From: an uncultured Oscillospiraceae bacterium
GTDB lineage: Bacteria > Bacillota > Clostridia > Oscillospirales > Oscillospiraceae
Direction of reading: 5' to 3'
Assembly: GCA_944387225.1 (NCBI GenBank)
Contig: CALXDY010000106.1
Coordinates: 1-39,835 of the forward strand
DNA: 39,835 nt
A program made the position numbers and the translations under genes. The notes beneath the pieces are model-generated. The model saw only the letters and a program-made list of their open reading frames with translations. It was not told where the DNA came from and did no database searches. Positions 14,723 through 22,238 of this stretch are shown here, one piece after another (position 1 is the stretch's first letter; each line of letters begins with the position of its first letter).

Positions 14723-15574
14723 ATGGAAGAGAAAGCCTACGCCAAGCTGAACCTGACCCTGGATGTGCTGGGAAAGCGGGAGGACGGGTATCACGATCTG
14801 CAGATGGTGATGCAGTCCATCTCCCTCCATGATACCGTCACCCTGACGGAGGGGGAGGGACCCGGAGTGCGGGCGGTGAGCAACCTGCAGTACCTGCCCA
14901 CAGGGGAGCATAACCTGGCGGTAAAGGCGGCGCTTCGGTTCTGGGCAGCTCTGGGCCGGGAGCCGGAGTGTCTGGATATCTCCCTGGATAAGCATATCCC
15001 AGTCTGTGCCGGTATGGCCGGAGGGAGCAGCGATGCAGCCGCCGTGCTGCGGGCGCTGAATCGCCGGGCGGGCAGTCCCTTCTCGCCCACAGAGCTGGCC
15101 CGCATCGGGGAGCAGGTGGGGTCCGACGTGCCCTATTGCGTGCTGGGGGGAACCGCTCTGGCTGAGGGAAGGGGAGAGATCCTGACCCCTCTGCCCAGTC
15201 TGCCTTCCTGCTGGATCGTGGTGTGCAAGCCCGACTTCCCCATCTCTACCCCCGAGCTGTTTGCCCGGATTGACGGGGTCAAGCTGCGCTGCCGTCCGGA
15301 CACCGCCGGTGTGCGGGAGGCGCTGGAAGCCGGCGACCTGGAGGGGGTGGCCCGGCGGATGTATAACGTGTTTGAGGATGTGCTGCCCCAGCCCTACCGG
15401 GGCCGCGTGGAGGAGCTGAAACAGCTGCTGATCCAAAACGGAGCCCTGGGCGCCAATATGAGCGGCAGCGGTCCCACCGCCTTCGGCCTCTTCCGGGAGG
15501 AGGGGCAGGCCAGGCGTGCGTACCAGGCCATCCTCCCCCACTGCAAGGATACCTTTTTGTGCCAGACGGTTTAA
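14723..15574 (+). CDS. ispE: 4-diphosphocytidyl-2-C-methyl-D-erythritol kinase
   Basis: A 283-residue GHMP kinase that phosphorylates CDP-methylerythritol with ATP, the fourth step of the MEP isoprenoid pathway. The substrate-site Lys8 (YAKLNLTLDVLGKREDGYHDL), the GHMP ATP loop PVCAGMAGGSSDAA (93-106), the catalytic Asp135 in GSDVPYC and the C-terminal MSGSGPTAFGLF motif are all present. GAGGAG stands before the ATG, 10 bases after DUF1015. It is the last gene before a strong hairpin, so it probably ends the Lrp-led operon. Its isoprenoid role seems unrelated to the amino-acid genes upstream. Confidence 0.96.
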   Translation: MEEKAYAKLNLTLDVLGKREDGYHDLQMVMQSISLHDTVTLTEGEGPGVRAVSNLQYLPTGEHNLAVKAALRFWAALGREPECLDISLDKHIPVCAGMAGGSSDAAAVLRALNRRAGSPFSPTELARIGEQVGSDVPYCVLGGTALAEGRGEILTPLPSLPSCWIVVCKPDFPISTPELFARIDGVKLRCRPDTAGVREALEAGDLEGVARRMYNVFEDVLPQPYRGRVEELKQLLIQNGALGANMSGSGPTAFGLFREEGQARRAYQAILPHCKDTFLCQTV

Positions 15575-15581
15575 AAACTGG

Positions 15582-15636
15582 AAACACCGTCCATCCTGTC
15601 TGTAATGACATACAGGATGGACGGTGTTTTGTTTAT
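15582..15636 (+). terminator. Terminator after ispE that overlaps the spoIIR ribosome site
   Basis: A perfect 18-bp stem, 15582-15599 with 15612-15629, has a 12-base loop and is followed by TGTTTA, with the U-run partly in the stem (GTGTTTTGTTT). The 3' arm contains GGACGGTG (15619-15626), the only plausible Shine-Dalgarno sequence for spoIIR. Confidence 0.85.
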
Positions 15637-16270
15637 GGCGGAGAAAAAACTGAAGCGATGGGAATTGGCGCTGATCTTCGGCGTGGTGTTTGCCCTGCTG
15701 TGGGGCTTTTGGGTGGATGAGGAGCAGCAGGAGCTGGCGGACCAGGTGATCCGCTTTCATGTGCTGGCCAACTCCGACAGCCCGGAGGATCAGGAGCTGA
15801 AGCTGAAGGTGCGGGATGAGGTGCTGGCTTGTGCCCAAAGCGTCTATCCGGAAAACGCCGATCTGGAGCAGGCCCGTCAGGCCTTGACCGCCCATTTGGA
15901 GGATCTGGCCCAAGCCGGTCAGTCGGTGGTAGAGGCGGAGGGGTACGACTATTCCGTCACCGCGGCCATGGAGTCGTGCTGGTTTCCCACAAAATCCTAC
16001 CAGGACTTTTCCCTGCCGGCGGGGGAGTACACCGCCCTGCGGGTGGTCATCGGGGAAGGGGAGGGCGCCAACTGGTGGTGTGTGGCGTTTCCACCTCTGT
16101 GCCTTGGGGCTGCCAGCCAGACCCTGGAGACGGCCACGGAGGCAGGGTGGTTTTCTCCTGACCAGGTGGCCCTGGTAACAGAGGAGAATGAGGGCTATGT
16201 GCTGAAATTCAAGTCTATGGAATTGTTGGGTATGGCTAAGGAACTGCTGCTGGGAGGGGAGAAATCTTGA
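15635..16270 (+). CDS. spoIIR: Stage II sporulation protein R (SpoIIR)
   Basis: A 211-residue exported signalling protein. In Bacillus the forespore secretes it into the intermembrane space, where it triggers SpoIIGA to process pro-sigma-E in the mother cell. The N-terminal helix LALIFGVVFALLWGFWV (about 9-25) is a signal anchor, and VIRFHVLANSDSPEDQ-LKLKVRDEVL is the family hallmark. Length is close to Bacillus SpoIIR (224). In-frame starts at 15608 and 15617 would lie in the hairpin arm and loop with no ribosome site, so ATG 15635 is preferred, though its ribosome site GGACGGTG is weak and lies in a stem. I found no confident sigma-F promoter in the ispE end. Confidence 0.92.
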   Translation: MAEKKLKRWELALIFGVVFALLWGFWVDEEQQELADQVIRFHVLANSDSPEDQELKLKVRDEVLACAQSVYPENADLEQARQALTAHLEDLAQAGQSVVEAEGYDYSVTAAMESCWFPTKSYQDFSLPAGEYTALRVVIGEGEGANWWCVAFPPLCLGAASQTLETATEAGWFSPDQVALVTEENEGYVLKFKSMELLGMAKELLLGGEKS

Positions 16271-16295
16271 CGAAACCCCGAAAAATGACTATAAT
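16267..16295 (+). promoter_or_regulatory. Promoter for the DegV-family gene
   Basis: TTGACG (16267-16272), a 17-base spacer and perfect TATAAT (16290-16295). It overlaps the spoIIR stop codon. Confidence 0.9.
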
Positions 16296-16336
16296 CCTCT
16301 TACGCGAACCGGCATAATTTTGAAGTGAGGTGGCAT

Positions 16337-17230
16337 ATGAACCGTGTGGAAACAAAGGGCAATCCCCAGCGGATCGCCCTGCTGACCGATTCCTGCGCTG
16401 ATCTCAGTCTGGAGCAGCGGGAAAACATGCCTGTTTTTGTGGTGCCGCTGCGGATTCTGAGTGAGGGGAAGGAATACCAGGACGGGGTGGACATTTTCTC
16501 CCGGGATATCTACAAAATTTTGGAAAGCGGCAGCTTGCCCCAGACCTCTCTGCCCGATTTCGTGGCGGTGGATCGGGTGCTCAATGAGATCGCAGCTCAG
16601 GGTTATCAGAAGGTGATCGCCCTGCATCTGTCCTCCGGGCTGTCGGGAACCTTCAACATGGTGCGGCTCCAGGCGGAGTATCGGAAGGATTTGGAGGTGG
16701 CGGCCTTCGATTCCCTCAGCGCCAGCCTGGGGCTGGGCAGCATGGTGTACCAGGTATGGGAGGATATTCAGGCGGGGATGAGCTTTGACCAGCTGGTACA
16801 TAGCCGGATCCCGGGCCTGATCCGAAATACCTTCCCCTATTTCTCTGTGGATACCCTGGAGTATCTGCAGAAGGGGGGCAGAATCGGAAAGATTACCGCC
16901 TTGGCGGGCACCATGCTGAACATCAAGCCGGTGGTGGGCTTTACTGCCGACGGCCAGCTGGTCAGCGTGGCCAAGGTCAGGGGGCGGAAGGCGGTGCAGA
17001 GCAAGCTGCTGGAGCTGGCCGCCCAGAGGCTGGAGGGCTACAGCGGCCGCTATAACCTGGCGGTGGCCCACGGCGGTGCGCCCCAGGAGCTGGAGGAGCT
17101 GATCCGGTCGGTGAAGGAGGCCTTCCCACGGGCGGAACACCTGTGGTGCGGCGAGATCGACGCCACTTTGAGCGTATACATCGGCTCCGGTGTGCTGGGT
17201 ATCTGTCCCCAGCTGCTGGATGAAGCATGA
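16337..17230 (+). CDS. DegV family fatty-acid-binding protein (FakB-like)
   Basis: A 297-residue DegV/EDD-fold protein. In Firmicutes such proteins (FakB) present a fatty acid to the kinase FakA, which phosphorylates it for phospholipid synthesis. Conserved features are IALLTDSCADLS (the serine at 19 should contact the carboxylate), LHLSSGLSGTFN (about 97-107), the VDTLEYLQKGGRIGK segment, and NIKPVVGF. The ATG at 16337 follows GAGGTGG; an in-frame GTG 12 bases earlier is less likely. It has its own near-consensus promoter and terminator, so it is a single-gene unit. No fakA lies nearby. Which fatty acid is bound cannot be inferred. Confidence 0.9.
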   Translation: MNRVETKGNPQRIALLTDSCADLSLEQRENMPVFVVPLRILSEGKEYQDGVDIFSRDIYKILESGSLPQTSLPDFVAVDRVLNEIAAQGYQKVIALHLSSGLSGTFNMVRLQAEYRKDLEVAAFDSLSASLGLGSMVYQVWEDIQAGMSFDQLVHSRIPGLIRNTFPYFSVDTLEYLQKGGRIGKITALAGTMLNIKPVVGFTADGQLVSVAKVRGRKAVQSKLLELAAQRLEGYSGRYNLAVAHGGAPQELEELIRSVKEAFPRAEHLWCGEIDATLSVYIGSGVLGICPQLLDEA

Positions 17231-17268
17231 AAATCGGCGCCCCTGTCCCGGTCGGGACAGGGGCGCCG
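17231..17268. terminator. Shared terminator between convergent genes
   Basis: A perfect 15-bp stem (17235-17249 with 17254-17268) has a GGTC loop. The minus strand ends in ATTTT; the plus strand ends in GATGTTTATT. It serves the DegV and U32 genes. Confidence 0.8.
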
Positions 17269-17273
17269 GATGT

Positions 17274-18500
17274 TTATTGGGGACTGAGATCCGCCTGACG
17301 GCGGAGAATGGACAGGGGGGGCACGGGAACAGGCAGCTTCATGCGGAAGACCATTTCGGGCTTGCGTACCTCCTCCAGAGGGAGGCCCTCCTCGTCCCAT
17401 AGGCCGTCCACCGTGATGGGGAGGGGACGGACATGGGGACCCACCAGTTCCAGCTCCGCGCCCAGAGCGAACTTGTTTCGCAGGGAGAGGGTAGCGTTGC
17501 CCTGGTCGTCACAGTGGGTGACCAGCGCGGCTACCTGCCAGTTGCGGACGTAGCGGGAGTCCTGGGTGTACTGCCCCGGCTGGCCGAAGTAGAAGCCGGT
17601 GGAGTAGTGACGGTGGCTGATATGCTCCACTTCATCCCGCCAGACGGGATCCAGGGGGAGACCGGCGGCGGCCGCGTCCAGGGCGTGGCGGTAGGCACCG
17701 GTGACTACGGCGGCGTAGTAGGCGGACTTGGCCCGTCCCTCGGTTTTCAGGGAATTCAGACCGGCGGCCATCAGCTCCGGGATGTGGTCGATCATACACA
17801 TGTCTTTGGAGTTCATGATGTAGGTGCCCTTTTCATCCTCGAAGACGGGGAAGTATTCCCCGGGCCGCTTTTCCTCTACCAGGGCATACTGGTACCGGCA
17901 GGGCTGGGCACAGGCGCCGCGGTTGGAATCCCGGCCCGTCATGTAGTTGGACAGCAGGCAGCGGCCAGAGTAGCTGACGCACATGGCACCGTGGACAAAG
18001 GCTTCCAGCTCCAGGTCCTCCGGGGTTTTGGCCCGGATCTGTGCAATTTCCTCCAGGCTCAGCTCCCGGGCCAGGATGACCCGCTGGGCCCCCAGATCAT
18101 GCCAGGCCCGGGCGGACTGGTAGTTGACCACGCTGGCCTGGGTGGAGATATGACGCTGGACGTGGGGGGCGTGGCGGGTGGCCAGGGCCAGCGTGCCTAC
18201 ATCGGCCAGGATGACGGCGTCCACGCCCAGCTCCTCCAGATACTCCAGCCACTGGGGGAGCTGCTCTACCTCGTTGTTCCGGGGCATGGTGTTGCAGGTT
18301 ACATGAACCCGAACCCCTTTGCTGTGGCAGAGAGTTACAGCGGTTTTCAGCTCCTCGGGGGTGAAGTTGCCCGCGAAGGAGCGCATGCCGAAGGTGGTGC
18401 CTGCCAGGTAGACGGCATCTGCGCCATAGGCCACCGCCATCTCCAGCCGCTCCATATCGCCGGCGGGCGCCAGCAGTTCCATGGGGGACTTGTTTGTCAT
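17274..18500 (-). CDS. U32 family peptidase / tRNA 5-hydroxyuridine synthesis protein (TrhP-like)
   Basis: A 408-residue U32 family protein. Family members TrhP (YegQ) and Bacillus YrrN/YrrO take part in prephenate-dependent hydroxylation of wobble uridine to ho5U. The N-terminal TIM-barrel-like part begins MELLAPAGDMERLEMAVAYGADAVYL. The diagnostic block is EAFVHGAMCVSYSGRCLLSN with MTGRDSNRGACAQPCRYQY, whose four cysteines probably hold an iron-sulfur cluster. The C-terminal portion is the U32_C beta-barrel. The original collagenase label is doubtful. AGGAGG stands before the ATG. It lies 67 bases downstream of the flavoprotein gene on the same strand. Confidence 0.88.
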   Translation of the reverse strand: MTNKSPMELLAPAGDMERLEMAVAYGADAVYLAGTTFGMRSFAGNFTPEELKTAVTLCHSKGVRVHVTCNTMPRNNEVEQLPQWLEYLEELGVDAVILADVGTLALATRHAPHVQRHISTQASVVNYQSARAWHDLGAQRVILARELSLEEIAQIRAKTPEDLELEAFVHGAMCVSYSGRCLLSNYMTGRDSNRGACAQPCRYQYALVEEKRPGEYFPVFEDEKGTYIMNSKDMCMIDHIPELMAAGLNSLKTEGRAKSAYYAAVVTGAYRHALDAAAAGLPLDPVWRDEVEHISHRHYSTGFYFGQPGQYTQDSRYVRNWQVAALVTHCDDQGNATLSLRNKFALGAELELVGPHVRPLPITVDGLWDEEGLPLEEVRKPEMVFRMKLPVPVPPLSILRRQADLSPQ

Positions 18501-18567
18501 AAAAACCTCCTGTGTACCGGGGAAATACAGATCCGTGAGGGGATGATCCGTGCTTGTATGGGAATGG

Positions 18568-19158
18568 TTAAAGGGTGGCGGCCAATTCCTGGGCCCGCTG
18601 GGCTCCCTGGGCCATCAGGGCGTCCGTGTCGGCGCCCCAAACGTCCAGCCCCTCCACCGTCAGGCAGTGGGCACGGGGGATGCCGAACATTTTACCCAAC
18701 CCCTGGAGATACTGGAACCCGAAATTGCTGTCCCCGATGGGGCCGCCGGACGTGGTGATATAGACCAGATCGCCGGCCTTGCACAGCCCCTCCTGCGCGC
18801 CTTGCTCCGTGTAATGGAAGGTGATGCCCAGCACGCTGGCCCACTCCAGATAGATTTTCAGAGCGGCAGGGAAGGCCAGATCCCAATAGGGCGCGGCGAC
18901 GACCACCAGGTCGGCCCGGCTCATCTCCCAGGCGGGCTGGAACATGGGGGCATGGGGATCCGTCTGAAAGCGGCGGTCCCGCTCATCGGTCATGGGGCCG
19001 GACAGGACGGGCAGATCGCAGCCGGTGAGGTTCCGCTCCGTTATGACCGCGTCAGGCCAGCGTTCCTTGCAGGCCTGAAAAAAGGCCTGGCTGATCCGCC
19101 AGGTGCGGGATAAGTCCTGTCCGCGCATACAGGCGTTGACAAACAGAATCTCTTTCAT
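18568..19158 (-). CDS. NAD(P)H-dependent flavin oxidoreductase (azoreductase / flavodoxin-2 fold)
   Basis: A 196-residue protein of the flavodoxin-like quinone/azo reductase family, which uses FMN to reduce quinones or azo compounds. It starts ILFVNACMRGQDLSRTW, the phosphate-binding loop of FMN, and contains APYWDLAFPAALKIYLEW and YITTSGGPIGDSNFGFQYLQ, both typical of AzoR/AcpD. The ATG at 19158 follows GGAGGT; a much longer in-frame start at 19500 would run over the promoter region and is rejected. It faces the wecG/tagA gene across a 246-base divergent region. The substrate is unknown. Confidence 0.87.
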   Translation of the reverse strand: MKEILFVNACMRGQDLSRTWRISQAFFQACKERWPDAVITERNLTGCDLPVLSGPMTDERDRRFQTDPHAPMFQPAWEMSRADLVVVAAPYWDLAFPAALKIYLEWASVLGITFHYTEQGAQEGLCKAGDLVYITTSGGPIGDSNFGFQYLQGLGKMFGIPRAHCLTVEGLDVWGADTDALMAQGAQRAQELAATL

Positions 19159-19228
19159 CGTGATACCTCCGACGGATGTTTTTTGGGGATCTGTCCATCC
19201 GGACGCCGTCCCATATGTAGCGGAATCT

Positions 19229-19257
19229 ATTATGCGCCACATCCCTTCGGTCGTCAA
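19229..19257 (-). promoter_or_regulatory. Promoter of the flavin oxidoreductase gene
   Basis: On the minus strand TTGACG (19257-19252), a 17-base spacer and CATAAT (19234-19229), about 70 bases before the start codon. Confidence 0.82.
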
Positions 19258-19318
19258 CGAAATTTCCGCATTCTGCGGGGGGAGGGCTTTGTTTTCCACG
19301 ATATACGGGCTTTTTCCA

Positions 19319-19347
19319 TGGACTTTTTTTTCGGGGCGTGGTAAAAT
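19319..19347 (+). promoter_or_regulatory. Promoter of the wecG/tagA-tmk operon
   Basis: TGGACT (19319-19324), a 17-base spacer and TAAAAT (19342-19347), about 58 bases before the TTG start. TACAAT at 19347-19352 is an alternative -10. Confidence 0.6.
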
Positions 19348-19404
19348 ACAATATCTATGGGGTTTGACCCCTGGTGTATTTTTCGCGTTTGGAGGGAGTT
19401 CCCT

Positions 19405-20142
19405 TTGAAAACCAACGTACTTGGAATTGCCTTTGACAATCTCAGCCGGACCCAGGCCCGAGAGGCTGGAGCCGCTATGCTGGCTTCGGATCGGTTCCAC
19501 TATGTTGTTACCCCCAATCCGGAGTTTATCCTGGCTTCGGAGCAGGACCCGGAATTCCGGGACATTATCAACCGTGCCGATTTGGTACTCCCTGACGGGG
19601 TGGGCGTGGTATATTCCGCCCGGATTTTGGGTACGCCGTTACAGGAGCGGGTGGCCGGGTTCGACTTTGCCTGTGACATGCTGGAGGAGCTGGACAAGCT
19701 GGGCGGCAGGCTGTACCTTCTGGGGGCCAAGCCCGGCGTAGCGGAGCAGGCGGGGCGTGCCATCCTGGAGCGTCATCCCAATATTGTGGTGTGCGGCACC
19801 CATGACGGGTATTTTGACGATCCTGTCCCCGTGGCCAGAGACGCGGCTGAAGCCCGGCCGGACCTGATTTTTGTCTGCCTGGGCGCTCCGAAGCAGGAAA
19901 AATGGATTGCCCGGTTTGGAAACCTCACCGGCGCCAAGCTGGCCATCGGACTGGGCGGCGCTCTGGATGTGTTTGCCGGAAATGTGGAGCGGGCGCCGGA
20001 GGCCTGGCAGAAGGTAGGCATGGAATGGGCCTACCGGCTGATGAAGGAGCCCAAGCGGATCGGCCGCATGGCCAAGCTGCCTCTGGTGCTGGTCAAGGCT
20101 GTCGGCCAGCGGGCTGCGGGTGGCCGGAGGAAGGAGCGCTGA
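19405..20142 (+). CDS. WecG/TagA/CpsF family glycosyltransferase
   Basis: A 245-residue GT26-family enzyme. Members such as TagA add N-acetylmannosamine to undecaprenyl-PP-GlcNAc in wall teichoic acid synthesis; WecG does a similar step for enterobacterial common antigen. Signature sequences are TPNPEFILASEQDPEFRDII, ADLVLPDGVGVVYSARILG, LLGAKPGVAE and VCLGAPKQEKWI, all in the usual order. The start is a TTG at 19405, because GGAGGGA lies seven bases before it; the in-frame ATG at 19357 lies next to the -10 region and has no ribosome site. It is followed by tmk after only two bases. No other teichoic-acid genes are in the window, so the exact glycan is open. Confidence 0.9.
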   Translation: MKTNVLGIAFDNLSRTQAREAGAAMLASDRFHYVVTPNPEFILASEQDPEFRDIINRADLVLPDGVGVVYSARILGTPLQERVAGFDFACDMLEELDKLGGRLYLLGAKPGVAEQAGRAILERHPNIVVCGTHDGYFDDPVPVARDAAEARPDLIFVCLGAPKQEKWIARFGNLTGAKLAIGLGGALDVFAGNVERAPEAWQKVGMEWAYRLMKEPKRIGRMAKLPLVLVKAVGQRAAGGRRKER

Positions 20143-20144
20143 CC

Positions 20145-20813
20145 ATGCCGGGAAAGCTGATCGTTTTTGAGGGCACGGACGGATCGGGGAAATCCACCCA
20201 GTTCCGCCTGCTGTGCCGCCGGCTGGAGGAGGAGAACCGTCCCTTTCAGAGGCTGGTATTCCCCCAGTACAGCGAACCCTCCTCCGCTCTGATCCGGATG
20301 TACCTGGGGGGAGAATTTGGGGACAATCCCACCGACGTAAACCCCTACGCCGCCTCTTCCTTTTATGCCGTGGATCGCTATGCATCCATGAAAAAGGTGT
20401 GGGGCGAGACCTACCAGGCCGGCGGGCTGGTACTGGCCGACCGGTACACCACGTCCAACGCCGTCCACCAGGCGGTGAAATGCCCGCCGGAGGAGCGGGA
20501 AGCTTTTCTCCGGTGGCTGGACGACTATGAGCACGAAAAGCTGGAGATTCCCCGTCCCGACCTGGTGATTTATCTGGACATGCCTACCAGTCAGGCGGTG
20601 GAGCTGATGCGCCGGCGGGAGGCGGATACCCATACCAAGGCGGATATCCATGAAAAGGATGTGGCCTATCTGGCCGCCTGCAGGGACAGCGCCCTGGCTG
20701 CCGCCCAGCTGCTGGGCTGGCGGAAGGTGGAATGCCAGGACGGGAATGGAAACCTGCGCTCCATCGCCGACATTCAGGCAGAAATCTGGAGCTTGGTGTC
20801 CCCCTGCCTGTAA
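20145..20813 (+). CDS. Thymidylate kinase-like nucleoside monophosphate kinase
   Basis: A 222-residue P-loop kinase of the thymidylate kinase family, expected to make dTDP from dTMP. The P-loop is FEGTDGSGKSTQ (about 8-19) and the DRY motif is in LADRYTTSNAVHQ. Some features are unusual for bacterial Tmk: the common TREPGGT loop is replaced by VFPQYSEPSS, the adenine/thymine pocket reads FYAVDRYASMKKVW, and the lid RRREADTHTKADIHEKD differs. It may therefore be a Tmk paralogue or a dNMP kinase of broader specificity. AAGGAG precedes the ATG. It sits two bases after the glycosyltransferase and 50 before the DJ-1 gene. Confidence 0.82.
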   Translation: MPGKLIVFEGTDGSGKSTQFRLLCRRLEEENRPFQRLVFPQYSEPSSALIRMYLGGEFGDNPTDVNPYAASSFYAVDRYASMKKVWGETYQAGGLVLADRYTTSNAVHQAVKCPPEEREAFLRWLDDYEHEKLEIPRPDLVIYLDMPTSQAVELMRRREADTHTKADIHEKDVAYLAACRDSALAAAQLLGWRKVECQDGNGNLRSIADIQAEIWSLVSPCL

Positions 20814-20863
20814 CAGAATCTGACCTTTGAAAAAGCATGAAACCGTCACAGGAGGAAAACACG

Positions 20864-21409
20864 ATGGTTTATATGATTCTGGCACCCGGCTTTGAAGAGG
20901 CGGAGGCCATTGTTCCCGCTGACCTGCTTCGCCGGGCGGGCGTGGACACGGTGCTGGTGTCCCTGAACGGCGGAGCGGTCACCGGAGGTCGGGGCTTTAC
21001 CATCCAAACGGATCTGGATCTGTCTCAGGTGGATCTGGAGCAGGCGGAGATGGTGGTGCTGCCCGGCGGCGGAGTGGGGGTGGAGAACCTGGGAAAGAGC
21101 CAGGCTGTCTCTCAACTGCTGGAAGAGGCCGCCCGGCGGGAAATCCCCCTGGCCGCCCTGTGTGCCGCACCCAGCCTGCTGGCCCGTTTGGGCCTGCTGG
21201 AAGGCCGGGAGGCCACGGTGTATCCTACTTTTCAGGACCGCATGGCGGGGGCGAAGGTAGGGCCCAAGACCCGGGTGGCTGCGGACGGGCCCTTTATCAC
21301 CGGCCAGGCCTGCGGCTCTTCCTTTGAGTTTGGCCTGAAGTTGGTGGAGGTTCTCCGGGGCGAAGAGGCGGCCCGCCAGATTGATGGACAGATCTATTAC
21401 AGCCGCTGA
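20864..21409 (+). CDS. DJ-1/PfpI family protein
   Basis: A 181-residue DJ-1/ThiJ-type protein, probably a stress-related glyoxalase, deglycase or chaperone; the biochemistry of the family is disputed. The conserved Glu is in APGFEEAEAI (residues 7-16), the LPGG loop lies at 66-69 and the reactive Cys100 is in AALCAAPSLLARLGLL. The ATG at 20864 has AGGAGG before it and replaces an in-frame start at 20837. Its 3' end overlaps the cyclo-ligase gene by 26 bases, so the two are co-transcribed and likely coupled. Confidence 0.9.
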   Translation: MVYMILAPGFEEAEAIVPADLLRRAGVDTVLVSLNGGAVTGGRGFTIQTDLDLSQVDLEQAEMVVLPGGGVGVENLGKSQAVSQLLEEAARREIPLAALCAAPSLLARLGLLEGREATVYPTFQDRMAGAKVGPKTRVAADGPFITGQACGSSFEFGLKLVEVLRGEEAARQIDGQIYYSR

Positions 21410-21977
21410 GGAGAAAAAGGCCCTCCGCCTGTGGGCGAGGGAGAAGCTGGCCGGTGAGACAGAGGCGCAGCTCCGGGCAAGCGACCGGGCTCTCTTTGCG
21501 GCGTTCCTGGCCCTGCCCCAGGTGCAGCGGGCCGACACCCTGTTCCTGTTCTGGGGGATTCCAGGGCGGGAGCCGGAGACACAGCATCTCGTTCATGAAC
21601 TGACCGCCATGGGAAAGCGGGTGGGCCTGCCCAGGATGCTGCCCGGCGGCGGTCTGGAGGTTCGGCAGTTTGTACCCGAACTGCCCATGGTTTCCGCTTC
21701 CTTCGGCATACAGGAGCCATCCCCCCAGGCGCCGCTGCTGGCGGCGGAGAACATCCGGCTGGCGCTGATCCCGGCGGTCTGTTACGACCGCCAGGGCTTC
21801 CGGCTGGGATTCGGAGGGGGCTACTATGACCGGTGGCTGGCCCGGTTTTCCGGTGAGACGGTGGGGCTGTGCCGGGAGTGCCTGCTTCAGCAGCGGCTCC
21901 CCCGGGAGGCCCATGACCTGCCGGTTCAAACGGTGCTGACCGAGAAACGGCGGATCACAGGGGGCATCGAGGCATAA
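21384..21977 (+). CDS. 5-formyltetrahydrofolate cyclo-ligase
   Basis: A 197-residue MTHFS-family enzyme that uses ATP to turn 5-formyl-THF into 5,10-methenyl-THF and so returns a storage form of folate to one-carbon metabolism. The N-terminal KKALRLWAREKL helix binds ATP, and the C-terminal RLGFGGGYYDRWL motif is diagnostic. The ATG at 21384 overlaps the end of the DJ-1 gene; its ribosome site (GAAGAGGCGG) is weak and somewhat distant, which suggests translational coupling. The operon seems to end here; the following GC hairpin lacks a U-run in this direction. Confidence 0.93.
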   Translation: MDRSITAAEEKKALRLWAREKLAGETEAQLRASDRALFAAFLALPQVQRADTLFLFWGIPGREPETQHLVHELTAMGKRVGLPRMLPGGGLEVRQFVPELPMVSASFGIQEPSPQAPLLAAENIRLALIPAVCYDRQGFRLGFGGGYYDRWLARFSGETVGLCRECLLQQRLPREAHDLPVQTVLTEKRRITGGIEA

Positions 21978-22002
21978 AAAGGGCGGGGCCGAAGCCCCGC
22001 CC
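21976..22002 (-). terminator. Terminator of the cysteine-rich miniprotein gene
   Basis: GGGCGGGGC, loop TTCG, GCCCCGCCC (21981-22002), followed on the minus strand by TTTTT (21980-21976). The U-run is on the minus strand, so it ends the small gene at 22022-22165; it may also slow transcription from the plus strand. Confidence 0.85.
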
Positions 22003-22021
22003 GACGGTAACTAGGTACGGC

Positions 22022-22165
22022 TCAGCAGCCGCAGCCGTTGTCACAGCCGCAGCCATTGTTGTTGCTGCAGCTGTTGCCGTTGCCGCAGCAGCAGCACAGG
22101 ATGATCAGCAGGATGATCCACATGCAGCTGTTCCCACCGAAGAAGTTATTGTTACCACAACACAT
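22022..22165 (-). CDS. 47-residue cysteine-rich miniprotein
   Basis: A short gene supported by all its signals: GAGGTGA seven bases before the ATG, an open frame of 48 codons and a terminator starting 20 bases after the stop. The protein has 12 cysteines in 47 residues. It begins MCCGNNNFFGGNSC, has a hydrophobic core MWIILLIIL (15-23), a CCCC run (24-27) and a Gly/Asn/Cys tail ending GCGCDNGCGC. It resembles the small proteins that annotation pipelines in Clostridia call chorion class high-cysteine proteins, but I know of no proven function. A membrane-anchored, metal-binding or disulfide-cross-linked coat role are all possible. No clear promoter could be assigned; CATAGACT upstream resembles a sigma-E -10 box but has no convincing partner. 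Confidence 0.82.
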   Translation of the reverse strand: MCCGNNNFFGGNSCMWIILLIILCCCCGNGNSCSNNNGCGCDNGCGC

Positions 22166-22238
22166 AACGATTCACCTCGTTTTTTATTCGGTCGGGGTCG
22201 CCCTCGACCGTTGTGTTACAGTCTATGGCTACAGCCCG

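Noticed and set aside
17274..18500. Secreted collagenase
   Set aside because: The U32 protein has no signal peptide and carries the cysteine block of tRNA-hydroxylation proteins, so a cytoplasmic RNA-modification role is more likely.
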